Source: Bacillus sp. S/N-304-OC-R1 (GTDB taxonomy: Bacteria > Bacillota > Bacilli > Bacillales > Cytobacillaceae). Taken from it: DNA of 64,000 bases. Each line of letters begins with the position of its first letter. Within the stretch, counting starts at the first letter, position 1. A program made the translations under genes and the position numbers. Below, piece by piece: positions 35,850 to 45,142 of this stretch. The notes beneath the pieces were generated by a model. It was not told where the DNA came from. It worked only from the letters and a program-made list of their open reading frames with translations, and made no database searches. The stretch lies in assembly GCF_019749375.1 (NCBI RefSeq), contig NZ_JACWFE010000021.1:87602-151601 (forward strand), read 5' to 3'.

Positions 35850-38800
35850 TTATTTGTAGACGTTTAAAGTATAAGGGTTAAGGGTGGCATTCCCGTTCAC
35901 ATCACGAACTTTAATATGATACGTGCCTTTTGTTAAATTAAAGTTTAAGATTTCATTATCCCCTTCTGGGTAATAATCAGCTGTGGCGATGAGCTTTCCA
36001 TCTTTATATAGTGAGATCACACCATCAATCTCAATACCTGCCTCGAGCTCAATTTTACCCTTTGTGGCTTTGTCTAACTTTAACACATACCAATCTTCAT
36101 CTCCATATGGAACACCTGCGTTTAAATGCCCTACAGCCTGCAAATGATTAGCCGAAATTGTTTTTAATTCAATTGGCTTAGATGGGATATTATTTTTGAC
36201 TACTGATCCCTTATCCTCGTCATTCTTGTTTACAGGATTGATTGATAATACATATGGAATGAGCGAGAAGCTGCTTGGCCAGTCGAAATAAGCTGAAATA
36301 GAGAAAATATAATTCTTCCCTTTCTCCATTCTAAATGAACCATACGTTTTTCCGGTCATGGCTCCTCTTTCCATGTACTGCGCCGTTCTTATTTCTTCAT
36401 CATCCAGCTTGCGATTTTTGTTTGTATCCTCGTAAACGACCATCATGCCGTAGAAAGGACTTAAAAGTTCCTTTGGATATTGAGCCTTAAATTGATCGCT
36501 AACCTGTTTTCTTTCTAAAGTCATGCCATAAATATCATCAGACTTGCTTTCATAATAGAAATTATCTTGATCATATGGCATTGCAAAATTGCCTTCAATC
36601 ACATTCGCAGGAAGATTTTTTATCTCTTCAAATTTATCATTATCCTCATATTTATCCTGAGGATTTTTCACAATAAGTTTAGAAGTAAACTTATAAGGAT
36701 CAAATGAAAGGGATTGGTTATAGTAATTCGAATTTAATTTAATAAAATAGGTTTCATTCTTTTTAAAGCCAGTATATAAGCGTTCATCTAAACGGCCATT
36801 CATCCAGAATGAATATTCATTTGAAGCGATCTGTTCCATGTAGGAAAATTCTTTTCCATCGCGATCTTTTTCTTTTCTAATTTGATACATGCTAAATATT
36901 GGAACTGTTGTATCTTTTGCATCTAAAGTAAATTCATATATGCCCGTTTCCCCTGGAGTAACAGTGAACCAGTCTTCATCCTCTAATGATTGCAAATAGC
37001 CGGTTGCCTCATCATTAATATTATATGGCAGAGCGTTATTCTTAATCACTTCTGTATAATCGATTTCTTCTTCAACCGGATCCATTAATAGAAGTTCTCT
37101 TTGCTTTTCAAGCGTACTGCCTTCTTCGAATCTATGAATTAATGGCAATGAATCCTCATCAGGAGGAAGAACTTTTCCTTGAACCTTCAATACATAAGGA
37201 ATCGCAGATGATTCAGGCGTTTGCTTTTCCTGAAGCATATTCCAGTTCATGAAAAAGTCAAAAATACCAAAATAGTTACTGACTTTATTTGAGACCTTAA
37301 TGAAATACTCTGTTCCCGGACGCGCAAGAAATGATAGGGTTTCTCCTTCACTCTTCCCTTTGCTGTTTGCATAGAAAGTTGGTTCCTGTTGGTCCTCCTT
37401 CATGGCAGGAATTTCGAAATCATACGCAGCTTCTCCTTCTTCAGGAGGAGGCATTTTAAATATCTCGTAAACACTTAAACTAGTATCGACTCCTGGTATA
37501 CCAGAAAGATCGATTTTGATTACCTGCTCTTCTTCAACTGTAAATGTAAAGTAATCATTGTCTCCTTCGTCTCCAATTAACGTGAATTTTTCTTTTGAAG
37601 AATCGTAAGGAACTTCAATTTGTATTGGTTTTTCAAATGTTGATTCATCTTCAGGCAATACCGAATATTTTTTTACTGCTAGCGTAAATTTAGATTGTTG
37701 TTTATTGGAATCATCATAGTTTCCATTTACATCCTTTACACCAAAGTAAAGCGTTCCTGTATAAGGAACCTTATAGAGTTTTCCCTCTACTTTTCCGTCC
37801 ATGACATCGTTAACGTCAAGCTTGTCCTTACCCTCTTGGGACTGAAGATTAATCATTAATTTATAATCATATTGTTTGGAGCCTTCTAAGAATAATTGAA
37901 CATATTCCCCTTTTTTCACTTCTGCAGAGTACCACTTTTCTTCAAATGGTTTCGTAATTGCACCCTTTACTTCACTTGTTTTTGTTAAGTCTACGGCTGT
38001 GGCATTTTCAGCAATATCTTTATCTGTAAATGGCTTAGTTATGAAGGCAGGGAGCTTTTTAATATCATAATTCAATGCTGCAACCGGATTCACAAGCCCA
38101 TTCCCGTATTTAATATCAAAGCCAGGGTCTCCCAAATCGTCTGCAGTATGTTCTAATATATACTCGATCTGTGTCGGAGTAAGATTAGGATACTTCGATA
38201 ATAATAGTGAGGCTACACCTGCAACCATTGGTGAGGCCATCGATGTACCGCTCATTTCACGGAAGCTTGATTTCTTTTCTGATTCGTAGATTGTACTATA
38301 TATCTCATCCCCTGGAGCAACAATGTCTACGGATGAACCGTACGATGAAAAGCTAGACAACTTCTTAGACTTATCAACTGAACCGACACTAATGACACCC
38401 TCAAATGCAGCTGGATAGCCTACCATTGTATCTCCTGTATTACCGGCTGCTGCAACAATAGTAATATTCTTCTCCCGTGCCTTTTTAATCGCCTCTTCGA
38501 TTAGAGGAGATTTCATTGGTCCGCTTAGACTCATGTTAATAACTTTTGCGTTCTTTTCTACAGCGTGGAGAATTCCTTGGGCGATTGCATAGTCATAGGC
38601 TCCCCAGCTGCGATCAAAAACATCAATAGGAAGGATTTTCACATTTGGATTCACTCCGAATCCGCCTATTCCATTATCTTTATTTCCAGCAATAATGCCA
38701 GCTACATGCGTTCCATGAAAATCAGGCGTCCCCTGATTCATTGGGTTAACAGCATTATAGCTTGGAAGCAGCTTCCCTTTTAGTTCTGGATGCTGCATGT

Positions 38801-39311
38801 CCACTCCTTGGTCAATCACAGCTACTGTAACAGTATTTTTCCCAGCAAGCTTATGAGCTTGATTTAATTTTAGCATCTCAATAAAGTATTGTTCGCTTAC
38901 CTTTGGATCAGGAGTGCTCGCAGGTTTGTATAAAGCAGATGGATTAACTGAATTCACATGTGCTAAACTTCTATACTTTAGCATTACCTTTTGCAGATCC
39001 TTTTTGTTTTTCACCTTCACTACTGCATAATTAAGTGATGGTATATTCGTTACAAGTGTGCCACCAGCCATTCTATGCTCTGCAGGTGATAGCGGCTTGG
39101 TATATTTGATAATAAAAGTATCATCACTAAGCGCCTTTTCATTCATTTGATCTAGTTTGCTTTGAAGATGAGGACTACTAACTTCAATTGCAGAAACATT
39201 CTGTAATTGTTTAGCAGACTCTGCAGACGCTACGATGGAAGGACTTAGATTACTAGAAAACAAACCGAGCCCCACAGTTATTGTAAAAGCATTCCTAACC
39301 CATTTTTTCAT
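35850..39311 (-). CDS. Large secreted subtilisin-like serine protease (S8) with PPC-type repeats
   Basis: About 1153 residues. Signal peptide to about 30 and an inhibitor-I9-like prodomain (about 35-125). The S8 catalytic domain has Asp in VAVIDQGVDMQHPEL, His in DFHGTHVAGIIAGN and Ser in EMSGTSMASPMVAGVASLLL. From about 420 to the end there are at least five beta-rich domains resembling bacterial pre-peptidase C-terminal (PPC) modules. These carry recurring patterns such as GDEGDNDYFTFTVEEE, DEDWFTVTPGETG, YDQDNFYYE and GDEDWYVLKLDKA. They may bind the wall or substrate. The ATG at 39309-39311 follows GGGGGATATT; the frame extends to 39368 without such a site. No surface module of the neighbouring type is present. 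Confidence 0.9.
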   Translation of the reverse strand: MKKWVRNAFTITVGLGLFSSNLSPSIVASAESAKQLQNVSAIEVSSPHLQSKLDQMNEKALSDDTFIIKYTKPLSPAEHRMAGGTLVTNIPSLNYAVVKVKNKKDLQKVMLKYRSLAHVNSVNPSALYKPASTPDPKVSEQYFIEMLKLNQAHKLAGKNTVTVAVIDQGVDMQHPELKGKLLPSYNAVNPMNQGTPDFHGTHVAGIIAGNKDNGIGGFGVNPNVKILPIDVFDRSWGAYDYAIAQGILHAVEKNAKVINMSLSGPMKSPLIEEAIKKAREKNITIVAAAGNTGDTMVGYPAAFEGVISVGSVDKSKKLSSFSSYGSSVDIVAPGDEIYSTIYESEKKSSFREMSGTSMASPMVAGVASLLLSKYPNLTPTQIEYILEHTADDLGDPGFDIKYGNGLVNPVAALNYDIKKLPAFITKPFTDKDIAENATAVDLTKTSEVKGAITKPFEEKWYSAEVKKGEYVQLFLEGSKQYDYKLMINLQSQEGKDKLDVNDVMDGKVEGKLYKVPYTGTLYFGVKDVNGNYDDSNKQQSKFTLAVKKYSVLPEDESTFEKPIQIEVPYDSSKEKFTLIGDEGDNDYFTFTVEEEQVIKIDLSGIPGVDTSLSVYEIFKMPPPEEGEAAYDFEIPAMKEDQQEPTFYANSKGKSEGETLSFLARPGTEYFIKVSNKVSNYFGIFDFFMNWNMLQEKQTPESSAIPYVLKVQGKVLPPDEDSLPLIHRFEEGSTLEKQRELLLMDPVEEEIDYTEVIKNNALPYNINDEATGYLQSLEDEDWFTVTPGETGIYEFTLDAKDTTVPIFSMYQIRKEKDRDGKEFSYMEQIASNEYSFWMNGRLDERLYTGFKKNETYFIKLNSNYYNQSLSFDPYKFTSKLIVKNPQDKYEDNDKFEEIKNLPANVIEGNFAMPYDQDNFYYESKSDDIYGMTLERKQVSDQFKAQYPKELLSPFYGMMVVYEDTNKNRKLDDEEIRTAQYMERGAMTGKTYGSFRMEKGKNYIFSISAYFDWPSSFSLIPYVLSINPVNKNDEDKGSVVKNNIPSKPIELKTISANHLQAVGHLNAGVPYGDEDWYVLKLDKATKGKIELEAGIEIDGVISLYKDGKLIATADYYPEGDNEILNFNLTKGTYHIKVRDVNGNATLNPYTLNVYK

Positions 39312-39414
39312 AATATCCCCCTTCTCTTTTATAACCCTATCGTACATACATATGTAAAAAAATAGCAACCATTACCATAACAAAACTTTTTATGAAATTC
39401 GACAACTTCCTTTT

Positions 39415-40611
39415 TTATCTCATTGCAAGCCCTTTTAAAATATATTTGAAAATATGTTTCTTTCTCATTTGGCCTAGTTTTGATAGATTCAAATACGAAA
39501 GATTCATAGGGGATATAATGGCTGGGCCCTCGCCTTTTTTTATCGAATCCGGTTTGTTGACAATCAGGTCTCCTTTTTCAACCCCAGATTGAACTTGTAC
39601 ATAATTGCCTGATTCCAGTCCGATTTTTATCTCCCTCTTTTCTAGTACTCCTCCCGTAGTAATAACCCAAACAAATTTCCTTTTAAAAACACTAGTTTCA
39701 GGAATCATAATGGCGCCATTCACTTCTCTCGTTACAAGAGTCACACCTACACGGGTGCCCTGCAGCAATTCAGGTACATCTTCTTCTAATTCAATAGTGA
39801 ATGGATACAGGCTATCTTTTTCCGATACGGAGCTGTCCGGTATATCGTCAGCTTGTGATAGTGTGCCATTTCGTTTTCCTTTTATATGTTCAGTAGAAAT
39901 AACAGCATGAATTCCTCTATTAACTTTATACCTATCCTCTTCCTGTAAGCTTCCTTTAATGATTCGGGTTTCAGAGCTAATGGTAAGCAGCGGGTTTTTA
40001 AGTTCTGTATTTATATCTTTAACAATACCGCTGACCTCGCTATAAACGATGAATTTACCTTCATTCGTTTGGGTGGCTTGCAGCTCCTGATCGTATTTAA
40101 TCGCTGTTTGCCTTAGCAAGTCGGCTTGCAGTTCTTTATTAAAAATATCTTGCTCCACACTATTTATAATGGAGCGCCCAACTGTCTTTTCCTCCTCATC
40201 AAAATATAAGGAATCTTTATACCTAGTTAATTCTGTAATATGTCTTTCCAAAGCTATGATTTCATTTTCAATCTTAGCTTTCTCAGCTTCCAGCCTAGCG
40301 ATATCAGCATCTAGATCAGCAGAAATATATTCATATAATGGGATCCCAGGTTCTACGGTTTCACCTTGCTTTACCAAAAACTGCTTAAAGGAACCCATTT
40401 TCTGATCATAATAATAATGATAGTCTTCTTGAGGAGCTACTATTCCTTCAGTATGTAAAGTTTCCTTGATGTTTTTCTTTTCTGCTGGAGAATAACTTTT
40501 AATAAAGGCAGCACGCTCAATCTTTGAGTGTTCTTTTAAAATTAAAAACAGATTCCCCACAATGAATAAAAAAATAATCGCTACGACAATGAGTTTGTGT
40601 TGTTTCTTCAT
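39415..40611 (-). CDS. Membrane-fusion/HlyD-type adaptor protein (YknX-like)
   Basis: 398 residues with an N-terminal membrane anchor (about 8-26). A lipoyl/barrel-sandwich half-motif (ETVEPGIPLYEY) is followed by a hairpin coiled coil (about 105-185), the second lipoyl half (VYSEVSGIVKDI), then a beta-barrel domain and a C-terminal membrane-proximal domain (MIPETSVFKRKFVWVI, KREIKIGLESGNYVQV). In Gram-positive bacteria such adaptors work with MacB-type ABC exporters, as YknX does with YknYZ. The downstream region holds no ATPase or permease. It is 15 bases after a Yip1-like membrane gene, as yknX follows yknW. Confidence 0.82.
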   Translation of the reverse strand: MKKQHKLIVVAIIFLFIVGNLFLILKEHSKIERAAFIKSYSPAEKKNIKETLHTEGIVAPQEDYHYYYDQKMGSFKQFLVKQGETVEPGIPLYEYISADLDADIARLEAEKAKIENEIIALERHITELTRYKDSLYFDEEEKTVGRSIINSVEQDIFNKELQADLLRQTAIKYDQELQATQTNEGKFIVYSEVSGIVKDINTELKNPLLTISSETRIIKGSLQEEDRYKVNRGIHAVISTEHIKGKRNGTLSQADDIPDSSVSEKDSLYPFTIELEEDVPELLQGTRVGVTLVTREVNGAIMIPETSVFKRKFVWVITTGGVLEKREIKIGLESGNYVQVQSGVEKGDLIVNKPDSIKKGEGPAIISPMNLSYLNLSKLGQMRKKHIFKYILKGLAMR

Positions 40612-40626
40612 CCTGATCCCCCCATC

Positions 40627-41289
40627 CTATATCAGCCTTTCAATCTCAAGGTAAGATAATAACGAGGAGACAAGCCAGATTAACAGGTTCACAATAATGA
40701 TCATGATTAAGACGGTCTTTGGATTTCTTTCACTTAAGCCCTTCAAAATTTTATATTGAAAAATTACAGCCCAAAGCTTAAAGAGAGAAAAATGGGATAA
40801 GAAATAAACTAAAATACTGCTAGTTGAGAGATATCTGGCTATAACACCAATGGAAAACGGTGATGCTTCTAAACCAATTCCAAGCAAAATACAGATCGGC
40901 AATACAACCGCTTTTTCGAATAAGAGGATACAAAGGACAAATAGCTGAACAACTACTATTTTGATGTAGGACATATCAAGAGTGGCCCAAAGAATCACTG
41001 AAAAACCGAAAAGGACGAGTATCGAATAGATCACTCCCCAAATTAGACGTCCCACAATGACAAGAAGTTTCATAGTTTCCAGTTCTTTCATATCAAACTC
41101 TGTTATTTCTTTAGTTAAGAAGTCCATCCCCACTCCATAAAAGCCATAAAGGGCATACAAAATAATACTCATGAAGCATAGCAACGCAGCTTTTTTCCAG
41201 AGCCCTCTTACCTTTTCAGCATTCATAATTTGATAAACAAGTGTGTTTGGGGCTAAAAGTCCCTTCAATAGTTGCACATTCAAATCCAT
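40627..41289 (-). CDS. Yip1-like membrane protein (YknW-like)
   Basis: 220 residues with five hydrophobic segments (about 33-52, 72-92, 103-128, 140-165, 190-215). The opening LLKGLLAPNTLVYQI resembles YknW/Yip1-family proteins. In B. subtilis YknW associates with the YknXYZ exporter that protects against a killing factor. Here it is followed by a YknX-like adaptor but no YknY/YknZ homologue. The divergence is considerable, so the name is by analogy. Confidence 0.65.
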   Translation of the reverse strand: MDLNVQLLKGLLAPNTLVYQIMNAEKVRGLWKKAALLCFMSIILYALYGFYGVGMDFLTKEITEFDMKELETMKLLVIVGRLIWGVIYSILVLFGFSVILWATLDMSYIKIVVVQLFVLCILLFEKAVVLPICILLGIGLEASPFSIGVIARYLSTSSILVYFLSHFSLFKLWAVIFQYKILKGLSERNPKTVLIMIIIVNLLIWLVSSLLSYLEIERLI

Positions 41290-41515
41290 AGGCTTACCTC
41301 CAAATATAAGCTACCCTCTCATTCTAGCTCATAATTAGAAATAATTCCCTTTTAAACTATAAGGTTTGTAAAATTGGGTAATAATTCATATTAGGTTTAT
41401 AGGATATTTTTCTCGGTTGGGGGATTTGGTGAAGTTTGAGACAGGGGTAGTGGATTTATTTTTTAGTAGTTCGTCGTTGAAATAGTTTTTAATGAGGATA
41501 TTGGACAGATTTGGT

Positions 41516-41552
41516 GGTGAGGTCGATGGTTCGAGTCCATTTAGGCCCACCA
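41516..41552 (+). pseudogene. tRNA-Ile 3' fragment (variable loop to CCA)
   Basis: GTGAGGTCGATGGTTCGAGT followed by CCATTTAGGCCCACCA equals the last ~37 bases of a bacillary tRNA-Ile(GAT): end of anticodon stem, variable loop, T arm with TTCGAGT, acceptor strand and CCA. The upstream sequence does not continue the anticodon arm or 5' half. This is the usual trace of integration into a tRNA 3' end, or of a rearrangement. Antisense translation gives the frequently seen spurious string GLNGLEPSTS. Confidence 0.8.
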
Positions 41553-41634
41553 TATTATGCCTAAGAGCTCGTTTTTTTGTAGATTGTCTATTAATACTTT
41601 TTCTAAGACACAGGCTGCTGATTTTGATTCGGAG

Positions 41635-41815
41635 CAGTCCAATAACTCTTTTTATCGGACAGGAGTAGCTGCTCTTGCATAAAGCTTGTCCAATAAATCC
41701 GTTTATCGGACAGAGACGGCGGCTCTTGAACAAAGCTTGTCCAATATATCTGTTTATCGGCCAGAGACAGCTGCTCTTGCACAAAGCTTGTCCAATTAAT
41801 CTGTTTATCGGAATC
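41635..41815. repeat. 51-bp tandem repeat array B (four units), related to array A
   Basis: Four copies of GTCCAATAAATCC-GTTTATCGGACA (with variation) are spaced by 51 bases (41637, 41688 and onward) and separated by AGAGACGGCGGCTCTTGAAC-like spacers ending in AAAGCTT. The dyad core is the same as in the 8.7-9.4 kb array while the spacer sequence is different. Confidence 0.88.
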
Positions 41816-41934
41816 CGTCGGCAGTTATTTCTTCATCGTTCCTCCCTATTCAAATAAATCGAGTTGCCCTCATCAAAATTCAACATTTCTTTTTATTAAC
41901 TAGAAATTACTTGATTAATAAAAGTATAACCATG

Positions 41935-41966
41935 TAAAAAACACTGGCCCCGTGCTCCAGTGTTTT
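41935..41966 (-). terminator. Terminator of the glucosaminidase gene
   Basis: Minus-strand stem AACACTGG / CCAGTGTT followed by TTTTAC. Confidence 0.87.
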
Positions 41967-41976
41967 GATCGAATAA

Positions 41977-43119
41977 TTAATTATTAGTGTAAACCTGTTT
42001 CTGCTTATCATAGTCCAGATAAAAACCGCCACCTAGATCTAGCCTATTTTCTAGGATCGCATAGACTCTAAAAACTTGACCTTTTTTCAGTGTTTTTGCT
42101 ACAACTCCATTGGAATCATATAGCGGGCTATCAGCAGTCATTTGAATGGTACCTTTATAAAAAGATACACCTGTATTTTTCTGAATATAATAGCCACCGC
42201 CAACATAGTAAGCGTTATTGTCAAAGCTAAACACCTTGATTAGTTCTCCTGGTATGAGCTTTCGATGGACTTTTCCATCCGGACGGTATAGATTAATATC
42301 CTTGTTTTTAATGTGCAGTCTCCCAATATAAACACTCATTTTACTGCTATTAGCGGCAATATAGTAGTTTCCGCCTAAATTATAGTTGTTTCCGATCGTT
42401 CCAAATACTTTATATGAGTATCCTTTTTTCAAAACCTTCGAAACCGTTCCATCCGGACTAATTAATGGCATATCTGCCTTTAAATAAACGGAAGCTGCCG
42501 GCAACTTAGATGTCCATGTACTGCCTACATTCGGAATTTCCATATTGATCGCCTTCATTGCAGAAAAAATGGCGAGGATCCGTTCTCCATATTGATCTCC
42601 TGGCACTGCCCAGCGATTATTCAAGTCTGTCCAGTATGGAGCAATTCCACGTTTTACATAATCAAAACGAGGATCTAATTTCTCCGTGACAAGAGGTTCG
42701 GTGTTGGCATAGGCTTTCAAATGCTGAATTTGTGCTCTTACCCCCTCTTCAGGTGTGTTAAAATAAGCACCTTGTGCTCCGCCTCCGACAGCTCCGATCC
42801 CCGAGTAATTATTCTGTTCCGGTAGAACATCTTTACCGAATTGAAAATATCCCGTTTCCAAAATGGCCTGAGCAAAAGCAATATCCCCTCGAATTCCTTC
42901 TTGACGACCTAAAGATAGATATAAATCTGCTAATCTATAAATATCAACAGTTGTTAACTTAGGTTCGGGATATTTGAATAACACAAAATCGCCCATTTGT
43001 TTAGCGGTTAGGATTGAACTGCCAGTTATCGATACTTTCTCTTCAGATGCATGTGCTGCTGTTTTAGGAATAACCAAGCTAAATAACAACACAAACAGCA
43101 AAAAATATGCCTTTTTCAT
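41977..43119 (-). CDS. Secreted endo-beta-N-acetylglucosaminidase (LytG-like) with three related C-terminal modules
   Basis: About 380 residues. Signal peptide to about residue 25. The glucosaminidase domain (GH73 type, about 35-185) has DLYLSLGRQEGIRGDIAFAQAILETGYFQF with the catalytic-type Glu, NNYSGIGAVGGGAQGAYF and QIQHLKAYA. It would cut GlcNAc-MurNAc bonds. From about 200 on there are three ~55-residue repeats of one pattern: short strand, DGxVxxxLxxGxxxxVFxxxxNxYxLGGxYYI. The middle copy (GRLHIKNKDINLYRP, PGELIKVFSFDNN, VGGGYYIQK) is clearly akin to the surface module of the neighbours. The ATG at 43117-43119 follows GGGAGAGAAAA; the frame to 43137 is not used. Confidence 0.85.
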   Translation of the reverse strand: MKKAYFLLFVLLFSLVIPKTAAHASEEKVSITGSSILTAKQMGDFVLFKYPEPKLTTVDIYRLADLYLSLGRQEGIRGDIAFAQAILETGYFQFGKDVLPEQNNYSGIGAVGGGAQGAYFNTPEEGVRAQIQHLKAYANTEPLVTEKLDPRFDYVKRGIAPYWTDLNNRWAVPGDQYGERILAIFSAMKAINMEIPNVGSTWTSKLPAASVYLKADMPLISPDGTVSKVLKKGYSYKVFGTIGNNYNLGGNYYIAANSSKMSVYIGRLHIKNKDINLYRPDGKVHRKLIPGELIKVFSFDNNAYYVGGGYYIQKNTGVSFYKGTIQMTADSPLYDSNGVVAKTLKKGQVFRVYAILENRLDLGGGFYLDYDKQKQVYTNN

Positions 43120-43243
43120 TTTTCTCTCCCTTAACAATAATAAAAATTAGTAGTTTCTATTTTACACTTTTAATAGTGTCACTAAAAGTGATACTAGACA
43201 AGCTTTTTCAAGGAAAATATTTGAAATTATGTTCTTTCAAATT

Positions 43244-43270
43244 GAAAAAAGAGAGTCCTAGACTCTCTTC
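43244..43270 (-). terminator. Terminator of the 5'-nucleotidase gene
   Basis: Stem AAGAGAGTC / GACTCTCTT with a minus-strand TTTTTTC trail. Confidence 0.88.
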
Positions 43271-43288
43271 TCCAAAAATAAAATAAAT

Positions 43289-45142
43289 TTACTTATTTAA
43301 CTCAGCTAGTTTCTTCTTAGAAGGAGTTTCATATTTAACATACCCTTCCATCTTCGTCACGAAGTAACCTCCGCCAACACCGTATTGTCCGTTGTGTTTG
43401 TTATCAAAGTTGTACACTCTGTATTTTTCGCCAGGATTCAGAACACGAACAAAAGTGAGCTTATCGTTTGTGTCGCGCTTCCATAGATTAATAGGTTTTT
43501 CAATAACGACACGGCCAATTTGACCTTTTTTCATTAATAGGCCATTCCAGTATACTTTTGGAGCTGGCTTCGTTTCTTCTTTTGGTTCTTCTTTTTCAAC
43601 TGGCTTTTCTACAATACGCGCTTCGTAGTTTGTGTTAACTGTTCCAAGCTTTTGGATATAAGCAATTAGTGCTTCATCTAAAGCAGGAAACTCATTTTCA
43701 ATTGGGCTGTCTTTGAAGGATGTATACTCATCTCCGCCTGCAGCCATGAAATCATTTGTTGCCACTAAATATTTTTTATTCAGATCAACAGGCTGTCCAT
43801 TGATTTTCATCGAATGAACGCGCTCGCCAACTTTTTGTGTTGTGTCTATCGCAAAAGTTAACCCGCCTACGTGAGGGAAGGCTCCTTTAGATTCCGGATA
43901 AGAATCAACACCATTTTCAAGTCCAGCTTTAATTTGTGCACCCGTTAACTTCTTCGTCACAATGTAGTTCCCAAAAGGCAATACGGTTACAACATCCCCT
44001 TTTGTAATGTCTCCGGCATTGATGGACGCACGAATTCCGCCTCCATTTGTAACGGCAACATCTGCACCAGTCATATCAATCATCGCATCTGTGATCAGGT
44101 TACCCAGATTTGTTCCACCTTTACGAACTTGCTCGCGTTCACCGTCTAGCTTTACTGCTGTCTTTCCAATGACTTCTGATAGAACCTTTTTTTGTGATTC
44201 TTGAATATCCTTAATGACCTTTTCCACTTCTGGATCAGGCTTTACATCAGCTGTCTCTTCTTTCTTAATCAATCTAGCTTGTTTGTCTACTAATTTCTTG
44301 CCTTCAAAAGTTAGCTCAACAACACCAAGATTCTTCGTATATTCTCCAGTACTTACGATTAATGTATTATTTTCGCCCTTTAAGCCTTCTACAAGAGTAG
44401 TGTGGCTGTGACCATCGACGATTAAGTCAATTCCAGGAGCACCCTTTGCTACTTTAATAGATGTATCTGTACTCGACTCATCAATTCCTAAGTGAGTTAC
44501 AGCAATTATCATATCGACGTTTTGAGCCTTTAATTCTTTTACCATAGCCTGAGCTTCCACAACCGGATCTGTAAAAGTTAAGCCCTCAACATTCTTCGGA
44601 TGTGTTTTATAATGTGTTTCTGGAGTAGATAGACCAAAGATACCTAGCTTAATTCCATCTACTTCTTTAATCATGTATGGTTTTAGAAGTAATGTGCCAT
44701 CTGCTTTACGCACGTTAGCACTTAAAACAGGGAAAACTACTTTCTTTTCTAACTCTAGCAATCTTTGATAACCATAGTTAAAGTCGTGATTACCAGCTGC
44801 CATTCCATCATAACCTACTTTATTCAGTACTTCCGCAATGCTTTCACCTTGAGTTAATGTGGCGAAAGTCGTTCCGTGGAATGTATCCCCAGCGTCTAGT
44901 AAAAGTGTATTCGGATTATCACTCTCAAACTGTTTAACTAGTGTTGAGATCTTAGCAAATCCCATGCCGTCATTGCTAGCTTCCTCTACACGTGCATGTG
45001 TATCATTCGTATGCAAAATGGTAATTTTCTTTGTATCCGCAGCTGCAGTCCCCTCCGCGTTAACAAAGCTCTGGCCACCAAAACCAGACCAAACTACTAA
45101 TGATGAAACTAAAATAGCAAAACCTTTTTTAAATCTTTGCAT
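43289..45142 (-). CDS. Secreted 5'-nucleotidase/metallophosphatase with C-terminal surface module
   Basis: 617 residues. Signal peptide to about 29. The metallophosphatase domain has ILHTNDTHAR (Asp47, His49), LLDAGDTFHG (Asp86), AAGNHDFNYG (Asn118-His119-Asp120) and VDGHSHTTL. The 5'-nucleotidase C-terminal domain has GGTNLGNLITDAMI, VTNGGGIRASI and LPFGNYIV. It would release phosphate from extracellular nucleotides. After a Lys/Glu/Pro-rich linker (about 508-530) the surface module runs to the end: VYWNGLLMKKGQIGRVVIE, KPINLWKR, RVLNPGEKYRVYNFD, GQYGVGGGYFVTK, TPSKKKLAELNK. The tail position here contrasts with the N-terminal position in the glycosidase and the peptidase. Confidence 0.93.
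   Translation of the reverse strand: MQRFKKGFAILVSSLVVWSGFGGQSFVNAEGTAAADTKKITILHTNDTHARVEEASNDGMGFAKISTLVKQFESDNPNTLLLDAGDTFHGTTFATLTQGESIAEVLNKVGYDGMAAGNHDFNYGYQRLLELEKKVVFPVLSANVRKADGTLLLKPYMIKEVDGIKLGIFGLSTPETHYKTHPKNVEGLTFTDPVVEAQAMVKELKAQNVDMIIAVTHLGIDESSTDTSIKVAKGAPGIDLIVDGHSHTTLVEGLKGENNTLIVSTGEYTKNLGVVELTFEGKKLVDKQARLIKKEETADVKPDPEVEKVIKDIQESQKKVLSEVIGKTAVKLDGEREQVRKGGTNLGNLITDAMIDMTGADVAVTNGGGIRASINAGDITKGDVVTVLPFGNYIVTKKLTGAQIKAGLENGVDSYPESKGAFPHVGGLTFAIDTTQKVGERVHSMKINGQPVDLNKKYLVATNDFMAAGGDEYTSFKDSPIENEFPALDEALIAYIQKLGTVNTNYEARIVEKPVEKEEPKEETKPAPKVYWNGLLMKKGQIGRVVIEKPINLWKRDTNDKLTFVRVLNPGEKYRVYNFDNKHNGQYGVGGGYFVTKMEGYVKYETPSKKKLAELNK

Noticed and set aside
41386..41784. 132-residue minus-strand open frame
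   Set aside because: It reads through array B and the antisense of a tRNA 3' end (GLNGLEPSTS is a known false-gene signature).
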